A DNA stretch of 64,000 nucleotides from Chitinophaga solisilvae (GCF_009928525.1 NZ_JAABOK010000023.1:28108-92107), one strand, 5' to 3'; positions 54,386-63,213 are shown, counted from the first letter of the stretch. Translations and numbers: made by a program. Notes: generated from the letters alone by a model not told the origin.

Positions 54386-54766
54386 TTATTTCCTCACAAA
54401 TTTTCCTTCCAGCCAGGCCAGCATTCCTACTACTATTATCTGCAATACCAGGAATACCTTACCAAACACTGTTGCTTCGCGGAAATAAAGTATGAGCAGC
54501 ACCACGCTGATCAGCGTCCATATCCAGTTGGCGATGACCAGCACGTTCAGCAGCCAGGGATAAGGCTCCTGCTGCAGCGCCAGAAACAGGGCCACCAGCC
54601 CGTAGAGCAACGTAACCGCCGACACAATCAATATAAAGCTGACCGGCAGCCCCAGGAAACCCGTGAGCACACCGGAGAGACACAACCCAATAATGCCGGT
54701 ACCACAACCCAGCAGGTAATCTGCCCGGAGAATACCCTTTAACCGGGACAATTCAGACCTAATCAT
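54386..54766 (-). CDS. Small four-helix membrane protein
   Basis: A 126-residue protein with four hydrophobic segments (about 16-37, 41-64, 71-92, 97-119) and a positively charged C-terminal end (EGKFVRK). No family is recognised. Its ATG lies inside the outer edge of the 54762-55005 palindrome, so the palindrome supplies its start codon and must include or displace its promoter. The stop codon abuts that of the response regulator with no gap (TAA|TTA). Confidence 0.6.
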   Translation of the reverse strand: MIRSELSRLKGILRADYLLGCGTGIIGLCLSGVLTGFLGLPVSFILIVSAVTLLYGLVALFLALQQEPYPWLLNVLVIANWIWTLISVVLLILYFREATVFGKVFLVLQIIVVGMLAWLEGKFVRK

Positions 54767-55005
54767 TTGGTTATTTGTTTATTTGAGATTTGGTTATTTG
54801 TTTTTAAGCAGGGAGCCCCCTTAAATTTTCGGATTTACGGATTTTCTGATTTACGAATTTATTAAATGCAGCGGATAAATACGGGAAGATCTTTGCGGCA
54901 TTTAATAAATTCGTAAATCAGAAAATCCGTAAATCCGAAAATTTAAGGGGGCTCCCTGCTTAAAAACAAATAACCAAATCTCAAATAAACAAATAACCAA
55001 ATGAT
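54762..55005. repeat. Giant palindrome with 108-bp matching arms
   Basis: The arms 54762-54869 and 54898-55005 matched at every position when compared base by base, around a 28-nt centre. The element fills the entire gap between two minus-strand genes: it reaches into the start codon of the downstream one and touches the stop codon of the upstream one. It is composed of iterated words (GGTTATTTG, TTATTTGAGATTT, GATTTACGGATT, ACGAATTTATT). Transcribed, it would form a very stable hairpin, effectively a terminator or 3' stabiliser for the upstream gene. Confidence 0.95.
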
Positions 55006-55508
55006 CAGGTTTTAATGAAAAGGTGCAGGAGCAAGCCGGCGATGTACAGACCTATGCCGTAAATGGTGTGGGTCATCAGGCTTCTCAGGCGGGCGGTTGC
55101 GGGTTTGGGTGTTTTAGAGGCGGCAATGCCGAAACCGAAGGCTGGTTGCATCATAAAGAAGGGAGCAACAGTAGTGAGTATGCCTATGAGCAGCGCCGGC
55201 AGCAAAGTGGGATGATAAGCCCAGCCGGTACCCCATATCAGCAGCAGCAGAAAGGCAAATGTAATACCTATCAGGTAGTGGGCTATCCAGCCGATGATGC
55301 GTTCGCCTTTTACCGGCTTTGCCTGCATGATGCTGGTATGCGCAAACACGCCCTCTTTAAAGTGGCCGATCCAGCGGCCGAGCAGCCGGTAGTCCAGGGA
55401 TGGGATTTTAAAAAATGTTCTGTTGACGATGGCGTATATATCCATGAATATGGTAGCACCGATGCCGATGATCAGTGAGTAGACGATGAGTGCTGTATAT
55501 GATTGCAT
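55005..55508 (-). CDS. DUF2938 family membrane protein
   Basis: A 167-residue protein with about four hydrophobic segments. The order of motifs (ATIFMDIYAIV, RWIGHFKEGVF, GERIIGWIAHYLIGI, FFMMQPAFGFGIAASKTP) matches DUF2938, a family of unknown function. It starts 12 bp after the stop of the flavoprotein gene, so the two are probably co-transcribed. The transcript would run into the giant palindrome immediately after its stop codon. Confidence 0.85.
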   Translation of the reverse strand: MQSYTALIVYSLIIGIGATIFMDIYAIVNRTFFKIPSLDYRLLGRWIGHFKEGVFAHTSIMQAKPVKGERIIGWIAHYLIGITFAFLLLLIWGTGWAYHPTLLPALLIGILTTVAPFFMMQPAFGFGIAASKTPKPATARLRSLMTHTIYGIGLYIAGLLLHLFIKT

Positions 55509-55520
55509 AAGTAGCTGGTA

Positions 55521-56531
55521 CTATTTTGAATGAAAGGTTGCCGCACAGAGATCCATGTTGATACCGCTGCCGGCCATACTGCCGGTATATACGGCGGTAG
55601 CAACGGAACGCATGGAAGAGTTATCTCCGCAGGCATAAACGCCCGGTATGGTGGTCTGCTGCGTGCTGCTGACTTTTATCAGTCCCAGGTCCGTAAACTC
55701 ACAGCCCAGTTCCGCAGGGATATGGCAATGCTGCTCATATGCCGGACGGTTATACAGCGCATGCAGCGGATAACTGGCGCCATCTTCCAGCACAATCTTT
55801 TCAAGATGCCCCTGCTGATGAACCAGCGCTTTTATTTTACCGGCAACGATACGGACATTATTGCGGGCAAGCAGTTGCTGCTGTTCCGGCGTGAACGTTG
55901 CCGCTTCGTTGGTATAAATTGTCAGATCAGTGGTAAGGTTAGTGACCAGCTGTGCATAGTGCACGGCTGCTTCGCCGTTTGCCAGGATACCGGTCTTTTT
56001 TCCCTTTACCTCATAGCCGTGGCAATACGGGCAATGCAGGATAGATACGCCCCAGCAATCGCTGAAGCCGGCTACCGGCGGCATAATATCTTTCAGGCCG
56101 GTAGCAAAGAGTAGCTTTTTGCCGGTGAAAGTTTTTCCGGACAGCGTGGTAATTGCAAACAACGCTCCGCTCCTGCTGCCTTTTACGGCAATGTCTTCCA
56201 CCAGCTGTACCGTTTTATAGTGCAGCACCTGCGCCCTGCCTTTATCAGCAATTGCGCCGGGCGCTTCACCATCGCGGGTAAGGAAGTTATGCGAGTGCGG
56301 CGTGCTTCGGTTACAGGGCTTGCCGCCATCAATAATCAGCACCCTGCGCAGGGAGCGGCCCAGTGCCATGGCCGCAGAAAGGCCGCCATAGCTGCCTCCG
56401 ATGATGATAACATCAAAATGGTTATCTGCTCCTGCATCATCAGAACGGTTAAAGGAAAGCAGCGCCCCTGCTACTGCTGCGGAAGTAAAAGCCATGCCCC
56501 CCTGTGTTAGAAAAGTTCTTCGCGTTACCAT
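55521..56531 (-). CDS. Tat-signal thioredoxin-reductase-like flavoprotein
   Basis: A protein of 336 residues from the ATG at 56531; 19 in-frame codons upstream are discounted because TRRTFLTQGG then falls at the N-terminus as a twin-arginine signal. FAD binding is shown by VIIIGGSYGG (near 42-50), the redox pair CPYC is at 167-170, and GVYACGD precedes the last 30 residues. This is the NAD(P)/FAD-dependent oxidoreductase family near thioredoxin reductase. Export of such an enzyme is unusual, since NADPH is not available outside the cytoplasm. The signal may instead tether it to the membrane, or may be non-functional. It is co-oriented with the DUF2938 gene. Confidence 0.8.
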   Translation of the reverse strand: MVTRRTFLTQGGMAFTSAAVAGALLSFNRSDDAGADNHFDVIIIGGSYGGLSAAMALGRSLRRVLIIDGGKPCNRSTPHSHNFLTRDGEAPGAIADKGRAQVLHYKTVQLVEDIAVKGSRSGALFAITTLSGKTFTGKKLLFATGLKDIMPPVAGFSDCWGVSILHCPYCHGYEVKGKKTGILANGEAAVHYAQLVTNLTTDLTIYTNEAATFTPEQQQLLARNNVRIVAGKIKALVHQQGHLEKIVLEDGASYPLHALYNRPAYEQHCHIPAELGCEFTDLGLIKVSSTQQTTIPGVYACGDNSSMRSVATAVYTGSMAGSGINMDLCAATFHSK

Positions 56532-56802
56532 CTTTTTTTGTTTGTATAGGTTTGCATATTTCCGGTCATTCATCCTGACAGGCAACAAGGCTGTACCACA
56601 GCCGTATTATATTCACAAAGATTTACCGGCAAAATTACCGGACAAGGGAGAGATAATCGTGTCACTATTGACAGGAAAAATGGTACAAGTCACATTTTCC
56701 GGTTACTTATTTTTCTTTTCGGGGATACTGACGCCATGAAAGGGTCATACATTACCGGAAGCACGGGGCTTCTTCCGGCAGAGGGCAGAGAGAATGGGGT
56801 AG

Positions 56803-57192
56803 TCAGGAGATGCGCTCCAGCACGCCTTTACGTTTCACAATATTCTTATAATCCCATTGGATAACGGCTGCCTTCTCCAGCCAGCGCTTCAGGTCAGCGG
56901 CACTCACCTGTTTTACCTCCGTATAGCGGGCCTCGGCAGCTTTGAAAGTACCTTCGGGCTGCAGGCCGGCTTCTTCAAAGGACTGACCACTCCAGAACAA
57001 CAGGCGCACGCAGTTTTTCAGCTTGCTGTACCCCACAATAGGATTGCCGTTCAGGAACCATACGGGGTGCCGGTGCCAGATCTTATTCTCCGCGCCTGGC
57101 AGGTGTTTATCAATCAGCTGTGAAAGCTGTTCGCAGATAGCTTTGTCTGCAGGCGTCATGGAATTATTATAGGCTTGTACATCTGCGTGCAT
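56803..57192 (-). CDS. DUF1801 (YdhG-like) protein
   Basis: A 129-residue protein that matches the DUF1801 fold: helical N-terminus, KIWHRHPVWFLNGNPIVGY, then RLLFWSGQSFEEAGL and a C-terminal helix with WLEKA. The function of the family is unknown. It starts 9 bp after the stop of the VOC gene, so the two form an operon. The 56532-56802 stretch downstream shows no gene and no strong terminator. Confidence 0.82.
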   Translation of the reverse strand: MHADVQAYNNSMTPADKAICEQLSQLIDKHLPGAENKIWHRHPVWFLNGNPIVGYSKLKNCVRLLFWSGQSFEEAGLQPEGTFKAAEARYTEVKQVSAADLKRWLEKAAVIQWDYKNIVKRKGVLERIS

Positions 57193-57201
57193 ATACCATC
57201 T

Positions 57202-57555
57202 TTAATCTTCAACAAAATGCCAGCATACGCCGGCGATATCGATAACATTCACTTCTTTTCCGTACGGCTGGTTGGTGACAGCGCCAACCTTTATACCGAA
57301 TCTTTCCGGCAGTTCTTTACTGATAACCATTTCCCGGAATGCCTGTACATCTTCCACAGTAACAGTCAGCATAAAATTTTCCGCAAAGGCGGGCATATCA
57401 TATTCCTGCAGAATGAAACCGCAACCATCCTTTTCAAAACCGGCATATCCAGGCGCTTCAAAGCTGATGCTGAAGCCCAGCTCCTGAAACAGTTCACTGG
57501 AACGCGTGAAATCACTTCCGGAAGGAACGAACGGCTGTAAAGAGAGAAATTTCAT
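57202..57555 (-). CDS. VOC-family (glyoxalase/bleomycin-resistance fold) protein
   Basis: A 117-residue single-domain protein with the VOC beta-alpha-beta-beta-beta pattern: SSELFQELGFSISFEAPGYAG in the first half; MLTVTVEDVQAFREMV and NVIDIAGVCWHFVED in the second. Metal ligands are not obvious, so lyase, dioxygenase or drug-binding roles are all open. It is the first gene of a two-gene unit with the DUF1801 gene, and a TAAATTTG box lies 23 bp upstream of its start. Confidence 0.8.
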   Translation of the reverse strand: MKFLSLQPFVPSGSDFTRSSELFQELGFSISFEAPGYAGFEKDGCGFILQEYDMPAFAENFMLTVTVEDVQAFREMVISKELPERFGIKVGAVTNQPYGKEVNVIDIAGVCWHFVED

Positions 57556-57577
57556 ATAATGTTCTTTGTTGAGTATC

Positions 57578-57585
57578 CAAATTTA
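57578..57585 (-). promoter_or_regulatory. Candidate -7 box (TAAATTTG) of the VOC gene
   Basis: On the minus strand this matches TAnnTTTG and lies 22 bp before the ATG at 57555. No -33 element was found at 18-21 bp spacing. Confidence 0.45.
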
Positions 57586-57630
57586 ATAGTCCTTTGTGAA
57601 AAAACAGCGGTCCGCTCAAACCTCTTTTAA

Positions 57631-57764
57631 GATTTACGGATTGGGGAATTTTTTGATTTACGGATTTATTCAAATGCAGCGAAGATCTTTGCGAACATCT
57701 CTATTACAATCTTTGCTGCATTTAAATAAATCCGTAAATCAAAAAATTCCCCAATCCGTAAATC
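57631..57764. repeat. Long palindrome, 56-nt arms
   Basis: The arms 57631-57686 and 57709-57764 pair with two mismatches around a 22-nt centre. They contain GATTTACGGATT twice and the AAATGCAGCGAAGAT word that also occurs at the centre of the 54762-55005 palindrome. It begins 2 bp after the stop codon of the XRE gene, as a terminator-like 3' structure. Confidence 0.9.
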
Positions 57765-57766
57765 AT

Positions 57767-57973
57767 TCACTCAGGCTTATACTCCAATATATCCGCCGGC
57801 TGGCAATCCAGCACCTTACAAATGGCTTCCAGTGTACTAAATCGTACCGCTTTGGCTTTGCCGGTTTTAAGAATGGACAGGTTGGATAAAGTCAGGCCGA
57901 CTTTCTCCGACAGCTCGTTGAGCGACATCTTCCGCCGGGCCATCATTACATCCAGGTTTACTATGATCGGCAT
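57767..57973 (-). CDS. XRE/Cro-CI helix-turn-helix regulator
   Basis: A 68-residue protein that is essentially one helix-turn-helix domain (ARRKMSLNELSEKVGLTLSN, then FSTLEAICKVLDCQPADIL). It is of the YozG-like small-regulator type usually encoded beside DUF2975 membrane proteins. It starts 3 bp after the DUF2975 stop. The pair may form a membrane-responsive transcription switch, as inferred from this common gene pairing. Confidence 0.9.
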   Translation of the reverse strand: MPIIVNLDVMMARRKMSLNELSEKVGLTLSNLSILKTGKAKAVRFSTLEAICKVLDCQPADILEYKPE

Positions 57974-57976
57974 GGC

Positions 57977-58522
57977 TTATACAGTTAATTCGTTCTCGGT
58001 TTGCATTTCAATACCTCTTTTAAAAATATGGGCAATCACAAAAAGGATGACGCTCATGAACAGCCATACGTCGGCCCCGTCTAAACGCAGCTCACGTATG
58101 TCCGGCATTTTCACTCCCAGCTTTATCAGCCATTCCGTGTAGTTTACTCCTGACCACGAAAACAGACCTATCAGTAAAGCTGTATAGGATAACCGGAAGG
58201 TAAATTGCTTCAGCGCTGCACTGAAAGGCTGATGGAGATTGATCTTCTTATTATGCAGTATACTGATGATCTGATAAAAAAGCAAGGCCTTCAGTACCGC
58301 TACCACGCTCATGATGAGCATCTCCACCAGAAAATGACCGGTGTCATACTGCAATAATTCCGAGAGGTCGGCTTCATGCCAGAGGTTTTTAACAATGCCG
58401 GGGTTTACAACGGCAAAAAAGGCGTTGGTGATATAACCTCCCGCCACTATACATAAACCAACAAATATGATCCACGAAAGGACGTACAATACTTTAAGTA
58501 CTTGTCTGGTACCTGCTTTCAT
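57977..58522 (-). CDS. DUF2975 family membrane protein
   Basis: A 181-residue protein with four hydrophobic segments (about 8-33, 60-84, 103-125, 150-170) in the DUF2975 arrangement. Its partner, the XRE regulator, follows at 3 bp. The gene has the best promoter in the window just upstream. The function is unknown; it may sense a membrane state and act through the regulator. Confidence 0.87.
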   Translation of the reverse strand: MKAGTRQVLKVLYVLSWIIFVGLCIVAGGYITNAFFAVVNPGIVKNLWHEADLSELLQYDTGHFLVEMLIMSVVAVLKALLFYQIISILHNKKINLHQPFSAALKQFTFRLSYTALLIGLFSWSGVNYTEWLIKLGVKMPDIRELRLDGADVWLFMSVILFVIAHIFKRGIEMQTENELTV

Positions 58523-58549
58523 AATTATTTCATTTTAAAGTTAACAGTA

Positions 58550-58578
58550 CAAATGTAATTATATTTATCGAAAAACAA
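58550..58578 (-). promoter_or_regulatory. Bacteroidota promoter of the DUF2975-XRE operon
   Basis: On the minus strand TTG (58576-58578) is followed by 18 bp and TACATTTG (58550-58557), a full TTG/TAnnTTTG promoter. It is 27 bp upstream of the ATG at 58522. Confidence 0.6.
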
Positions 58579-58649
58579 TAAATTTTATCCGTTTAAGTAA
58601 AAAATTTTATAGAGATATGATATTTAGAGGATTATAATTACTTAATAAA

Positions 58650-58687
58650 AAAAACGCCCGCCGGAATGGATTCCGGCGGGCGTTTTT
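58650..58687 (-). terminator. Intrinsic terminator of the iron-uptake-like operon
   Basis: A GC-rich 18-bp perfect stem with a 2-base centre is flanked by A-runs and T-runs on both sides. It lies 18 bp after the DUF4374 stop and may act on both strands. Confidence 0.9.
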
Positions 58688-58704
58688 ACCATATTTACTG
58701 AAGA

Positions 58705-59955
58705 CTAGTTGGCCGGATGCGGCGCAATCAGCTGCACCTGTACATATCCGCCGCCATCAAGCGTAATACCTTTCTTAAATGCATTGGCGTCGCCGGCAGG
58801 ATCAAATTCATAGATAGCCGCGTCGCTGCCAACCGGCGCGATGCCGGTGTAATATTTCTTATTAAACACCATCGGGAAGCGTACCATGCCAACAGGACTT
58901 AACGGTGTATTCATGACCGTTACCTGTTTATTTTTCAGGTCCATCTTCACTACCTGCGCTACATTCTTATAGCGGTCGCGCAGGGAGGTCATCATTTCTT
59001 CATACTGCACTGTACCGAAAGCGATGCCGTTGCCTACATAGTTCATACCCATCAGGCACGCCTGTTTACCTGCTGCAGTGGTTACATCCAGGAAGTAGTT
59101 CTGATCGAAATCTGCTTCTCCCTTTTTAATACGTACCACACCTGACTTACCGCCGAGTCCTGTCCAGAATTTACCGGCACTGGCAACAAAATAGTGATTG
59201 CCTTCCTCGTCTTTGTCAATGGTATGCAGATAATCGTATCCGATACCCGCAGCGGTAGCGTTGGTTTTAATCACCTTCATATTATTCATGGCCGGGTAAT
59301 CGAACACCAGTGCCTGAACGCCATCCGCTACATAGGATTTGGCAGCATTATCATAAAAATAACCGCCCAGGATGAATTTACCGTTATCCGCAAACCCTTT
59401 ACCTATAAAGAACTCCACGCCTGGTTTAGCAGGGTCGTAAGGCACGGTCAGTTCTCCCCTGTCTTTCACTTTAAAATCCGGCAAGCTGATACGCGCCCAG
59501 CCAGCCTTTCCTTTATTGCCTTCTACCGCACCCAGTACCAGTAAGGTATTATCATCCACTATATTGATGGACTGGAAATAGTTGGGCACTACGCCATTCG
59601 TCAGGATATACGCTACCTGCCTGATTTTCCCGTCTTTCGTCATTTCATACTGAATGAATTTCTTTTCCGGCAGGTTCATCAGATAAACATACTGTTTATG
59701 CCAGATATAGCGGGAGCCCTGCGCTTCCAGTCCTTTACCCTTGAAGGTGAGCGCTCCGGAAGAAATAGATGGTACCGACGCCATATACTGCGCTTCTCCT
59801 TCTCCCCATATGGCAATAGTGAAATGCTGCTGGCTGGATGTCTCCGGACCTTTATCGTCATTATTGTTCTTGCTGCATGAAACGGTACATGCTGAAAGGA
59901 TAGCCAATGCTACGGCGGATAAAGTCAAAGATGTTTTCCTGAATACATTTTTCAT
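58705..59955 (-). CDS. DUF4374 lipoprotein
   Basis: A 416-residue protein. The signal peptide ends in ILSACTVSC, with two candidate lipobox cysteines near 22 and 27, and is followed by Asn/Asp-rich residues. The rest reads as a beta-propeller-like repeat protein, with the DUF4374 pattern (HFTIAIWGEGEAQYMASVPS, then KGLEAQGSRYIWHKQYVYLM). DUF4374 proteins occur next to TonB-dependent receptors for iron or siderophores. Here the gene is 12 bp downstream of such a receptor gene and ends at a strong terminator. It is probably an outer-membrane-anchored accessory of that receptor. Confidence 0.88.
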   Translation of the reverse strand: MKNVFRKTSLTLSAVALAILSACTVSCSKNNNDDKGPETSSQQHFTIAIWGEGEAQYMASVPSISSGALTFKGKGLEAQGSRYIWHKQYVYLMNLPEKKFIQYEMTKDGKIRQVAYILTNGVVPNYFQSINIVDDNTLLVLGAVEGNKGKAGWARISLPDFKVKDRGELTVPYDPAKPGVEFFIGKGFADNGKFILGGYFYDNAAKSYVADGVQALVFDYPAMNNMKVIKTNATAAGIGYDYLHTIDKDEEGNHYFVASAGKFWTGLGGKSGVVRIKKGEADFDQNYFLDVTTAAGKQACLMGMNYVGNGIAFGTVQYEEMMTSLRDRYKNVAQVVKMDLKNKQVTVMNTPLSPVGMVRFPMVFNKKYYTGIAPVGSDAAIYEFDPAGDANAFKKGITLDGGGYVQVQLIAPHPAN

Positions 59956-59967
59956 TTGTATAGACTG

Positions 59968-62376
59968 TTAATTTGGTTTATTGTGAAAGAAATATCGCAG
60001 CTGTATGCTGTTGAAACGGCCGGGTTTCTGCAGCAGGAAGTTATCGTACACCTGTTTGTTCAGCAGATTACGGCATTCTATAGTGACACTGCAGCGGTTA
60101 TCGCGGAAAGAATAGGTCAGGCCTGCATCCTGAACAAACTGCTGCGGAATGGCCATCTTGGTATCTTTCTCTGCCATACTGGGCCAGTTGAGATAATATT
60201 TTTCTACATAATGCGTGTTGACATAAAAAGAAAGATGCTCTCCTTTCCGCAGCATATCCGGGTAGCGCAGCCTGATTTCCGCATTGGCCATCAGGGAAGG
60301 CATGTTCTTCATTTTATCATCATACATCAGGTTGGTGGCGCCGTTGGACATGTAGCGCTGCCGGTTTCTGATGTCCTGCCAGGTGCCGTTGGCGCTCAGT
60401 TCCAGCCATTTTCTATTGGAGTAGTGAACAGACAGCTCCGCTCCTGCGCTCCTGATACGGCTGATGTTTTCGTAACGCGCCGTACCATACAATGTTCCTT
60501 CCCCCAACCAGATAAGATCCTTTACATCGCGGTAAAACACTCCCAGCTCCATTCCCAGCCGGTATTGGTTCTTATCAAACGTTTTCTGAACGGAGGTATT
60601 GAAGTTCAGGCTCCGCTCCGGTTTCAGTTTTGGTGCATTCAGGATCGTATTGCCATCTCCCAGCAGCTCCGCTGCATCCGGGAGGCGGGAAGTGTTTTCT
60701 GCAGAAAACTTCAGCAGCATCTGATGCCCGGCAACTATTTTTGTGCCGTACCCTACACCCCAGGCGTTATCTGTCCCCCGGATCTTTATGACTTCTTTCT
60801 GCGCGCCTTCATTGTAATCGTAGATATTGGCGCTGGCCTTATAGCTGAAGTTTTTTACAAAGAAGACATTGGTCCATTTTCCGCTGAAAAGGCGTGTCTC
60901 GTAGGACAGGCTGCTGATATGCCTTGTCAGCTGCTGCGGCTCCAGGAAAGGAATGGTCCACTGCGCGCGGGCAATATCATCCTTTCCCTGGCGGCGGGTA
61001 TTGTTCAGCGTATAGGCGAGACTGATAGTCTGATTAGCGCCGGGTGTATAGGAAGCATTGGCTATGGCCAGCGCTGTTTTATCGGTAAAGGTATACCGTG
61101 AGCGCTGTGTGTAGGCGCCTCCCAGCTCTCCCTCCACGATCTCCACTACTTTACCGGACCAGTCATACTTCCGTGTGCCAGTGTCGATGGTGGTGCCTTC
61201 CAGCCGGTTCATCGAGGCAAATACATCTACGCGCAGCCCTTTGGTAAAAAGATCCTGCTTCGTATACCGCAACGTAGGCATGACGAAATTTTCCTTATAC
61301 CGTACATCTCCGTAAACAAAAGCCATGGTACGGCCAGTCTGGATACCCTTGTGCAGCTCCGACACATTCACTCCCAGCAACAGCTGATCGGCCCAGGGTT
61401 TATTGGTAAATCCCGCTTCTGCTTTCACGGTGAGCGAGGAGTAGTCGTCATTAAACCGGCGGAAGCGGTGTTCACCGGGTACCGGCCGGAAGTTTTCATC
61501 CGCTATTTCAACAGTAGGTCCCCATACCTGGTAATTATTCCTGGAATAATTGTAGGCCGCTCCTGCCTGGAAAGTAAATCCGGTGGCCTGTTGCCGCCAT
61601 CTGCCGGAAACAGCTGCCTTATGTGTCTGATAGGAGCCATAGCTATAGGAGGCATCTATATAATTACGTATATCCTTCCGCGTGACCAGGTTGATAGCGC
61701 CTCCCAATGCATCGCCACCCAGCCAGGCGGGTGTAACGCCCTTATATACTTCAATGCGGTCCAGCATATTGAGTGGAAAATTACTGATACTGAATCCGCT
61801 GCCGAAAGTTTCCATCGGCACCCCATCCAGGAAAAAGCGTACGGCTTTGCCACTCAGTCCATGAATGGAATAGTTGAAAGAGGAACCGAGTCCGCCGGAC
61901 TCGCGGACACGTATACCCGGCATAGCGTCCAGCAGCCGGTTCATATCAGTACTGCGGTCGCGCAGCTGCTTCACATCCAGTACATCTGCTGCAAAAACCT
62001 GTTCCTTTACGGCCTGCGCAGCAGATCTGGCGGCCACTTCCACCTGTTTCACTTCATAGGCGGCTGGCTGCAGCCGTATAGCGATGACTGCAGATAGGCC
62101 GGGGGTAATGGTTACCAGCTGCTCCGCCGTTGCAAAGCCAACGGCAGTAATACGCAGGATATAGCTGCCCGGCGCTATCTTTTCCACCCGGAAGCGTCCG
62201 TGCCGGTCGGCTACCGTATGTAGTCCGATACCCTGTAAGGTAATGGTGGCGCCGTTTACAGGCTGGCCTTCCTGGTCAGTCACTTCCCCTCTGACGCTAC
62301 CGGCAGGGTGTTGCGCCAGCGCCGGCAGGGCCGTCAGCAGCCATGTCAGCAATAATAATAACCGTGTCAAATTCAT
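59968..62376 (-). CDS. TonB-dependent receptor (probable siderophore or haem uptake)
   Basis: An 802-residue protein: signal peptide (1-21, ending LAQ), carboxypeptidase-regulatory-like domain (about 27-105), plug (MPGIRVRESGG, then SIHGLSGKAVRFFLDGVPM and LGGALGGAINLV-like lines), and a barrel ending in a hydrophobic strand with terminal Phe (RYFFHNKPN). No STN (secretin/TonB short N-terminal) domain precedes the plug. The ATG directly follows the FecR stop codon, and DUF4374 follows 12 bp after its own stop. With the sigma/anti-sigma pair this points to regulated iron-type uptake; the ligand is unknown. Confidence 0.9.
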   Translation of the reverse strand: MNLTRLLLLLTWLLTALPALAQHPAGSVRGEVTDQEGQPVNGATITLQGIGLHTVADRHGRFRVEKIAPGSYILRITAVGFATAEQLVTITPGLSAVIAIRLQPAAYEVKQVEVAARSAAQAVKEQVFAADVLDVKQLRDRSTDMNRLLDAMPGIRVRESGGLGSSFNYSIHGLSGKAVRFFLDGVPMETFGSGFSISNFPLNMLDRIEVYKGVTPAWLGGDALGGAINLVTRKDIRNYIDASYSYGSYQTHKAAVSGRWRQQATGFTFQAGAAYNYSRNNYQVWGPTVEIADENFRPVPGEHRFRRFNDDYSSLTVKAEAGFTNKPWADQLLLGVNVSELHKGIQTGRTMAFVYGDVRYKENFVMPTLRYTKQDLFTKGLRVDVFASMNRLEGTTIDTGTRKYDWSGKVVEIVEGELGGAYTQRSRYTFTDKTALAIANASYTPGANQTISLAYTLNNTRRQGKDDIARAQWTIPFLEPQQLTRHISSLSYETRLFSGKWTNVFFVKNFSYKASANIYDYNEGAQKEVIKIRGTDNAWGVGYGTKIVAGHQMLLKFSAENTSRLPDAAELLGDGNTILNAPKLKPERSLNFNTSVQKTFDKNQYRLGMELGVFYRDVKDLIWLGEGTLYGTARYENISRIRSAGAELSVHYSNRKWLELSANGTWQDIRNRQRYMSNGATNLMYDDKMKNMPSLMANAEIRLRYPDMLRKGEHLSFYVNTHYVEKYYLNWPSMAEKDTKMAIPQQFVQDAGLTYSFRDNRCSVTIECRNLLNKQVYDNFLLQKPGRFNSIQLRYFFHNKPN

Positions 62377-63042
62377 CTATAGTTTAAATCGTTCTGTTAG
62401 CCTTGAGCTGAACAACCTGGGCAGGCCATCCAGTAATTCTTCCCTGGTGGCGGCGATCAGGTTATAATCCTTATCAGTCATAACCAGATAGGTTTGTCCT
62501 TTACGCAACGTCACCTCATCGGAGCCGGCGGAAGCTGTGCAGCTGCCCGCTTCACTGCTGACCTGCAGACTTACCGGATGTCCGGAATTGTTGACAACCG
62601 CCACTGCACCGCAAAGGCTCACCTGATCGCCATGATGCCCGAATAAAGGCACCTGCAGCGTACAGCGTGAATCCGGCGCCAGACTTAGCTGCAGCCCCTC
62701 TATATTAAATATCTGCGTAACCCCTGACGACCCGTTACGTAATATCAGCTTGCGGGACAACAGCATCGGATTATGCTGCCATATCAGCGCCAATGCCAGT
62801 AACAGACAGGCCGCCGCAGGTATATACAGCAACTTTCTGCGGATCGCCCTGCTGCGCCCGGTGGTGGCCCGCCGAATATACTGCCACAACGCCTCCCTCA
62901 CCTCCTGTTCGTCCTCACCGGCAGGCCAAAGAGCCGGCTCCGGGGAGGCAGGAGCCGCCATCCACCGCTCTACCTCCGCGCGTTCTTCCGGCGTACAGGT
63001 ATTATCGGCATACTTTTTTAATAAAATGGTTATATCCTGCAT
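62377..63042 (-). CDS. fecR: Short FecR-like anti-sigma factor
   Basis: A 221-residue protein. The N-terminal cytoplasmic part (LLKKYADNTCTPEERAEVERWM) is the usual anti-sigma start, a membrane segment covers about 72-90, and a short FecR-like beta domain follows (LILRNGSSGVTQIFNIEGLQLSLAPDSRC). Bacteroidota FecR proteins generally run to 300 residues or more and end in a DUF4974 domain that meets the receptor; that domain is missing here. The receptor downstream also lacks an STN domain, so classical surface signalling may not operate. It diverges from the sigma factor gene and abuts the receptor gene. Confidence 0.8.
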   Translation of the reverse strand: MQDITILLKKYADNTCTPEERAEVERWMAAPASPEPALWPAGEDEQEVREALWQYIRRATTGRSRAIRRKLLYIPAAACLLLALALIWQHNPMLLSRKLILRNGSSGVTQIFNIEGLQLSLAPDSRCTLQVPLFGHHGDQVSLCGAVAVVNNSGHPVSLQVSSEAGSCTASAGSDEVTLRKGQTYLVMTDKDYNLIAATREELLDGLPRLFSSRLTERFKL

Positions 63043-63182
63043 AGATCAATGCTGTTCTCCCTCTTAGTTGCATAACTCTCTTCTTACCCTCGCTCAAATC
63101 GGGAAAAATTCAACATTATTTTTTTTCCGGATTGGCAGCCCTGTTTTTCCCGTTTTCGTAAGGCGCTGTACAAACAGTAAAA

Positions 63183-63190
63183 TACTTTTG
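63183..63190 (+). promoter_or_regulatory. Candidate -7 box (TACTTTTG) of the sigma factor gene
   Basis: TACTTTTG lies 23 bp before the ATG at 63214 and matches TAnnTTTG. The upstream TTTTCG at 63153 is too far for a standard -33. Confidence 0.45.
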
Positions 63191-63213
63191 CGCTTTAAAT
63201 ATGACTGTAGCGC

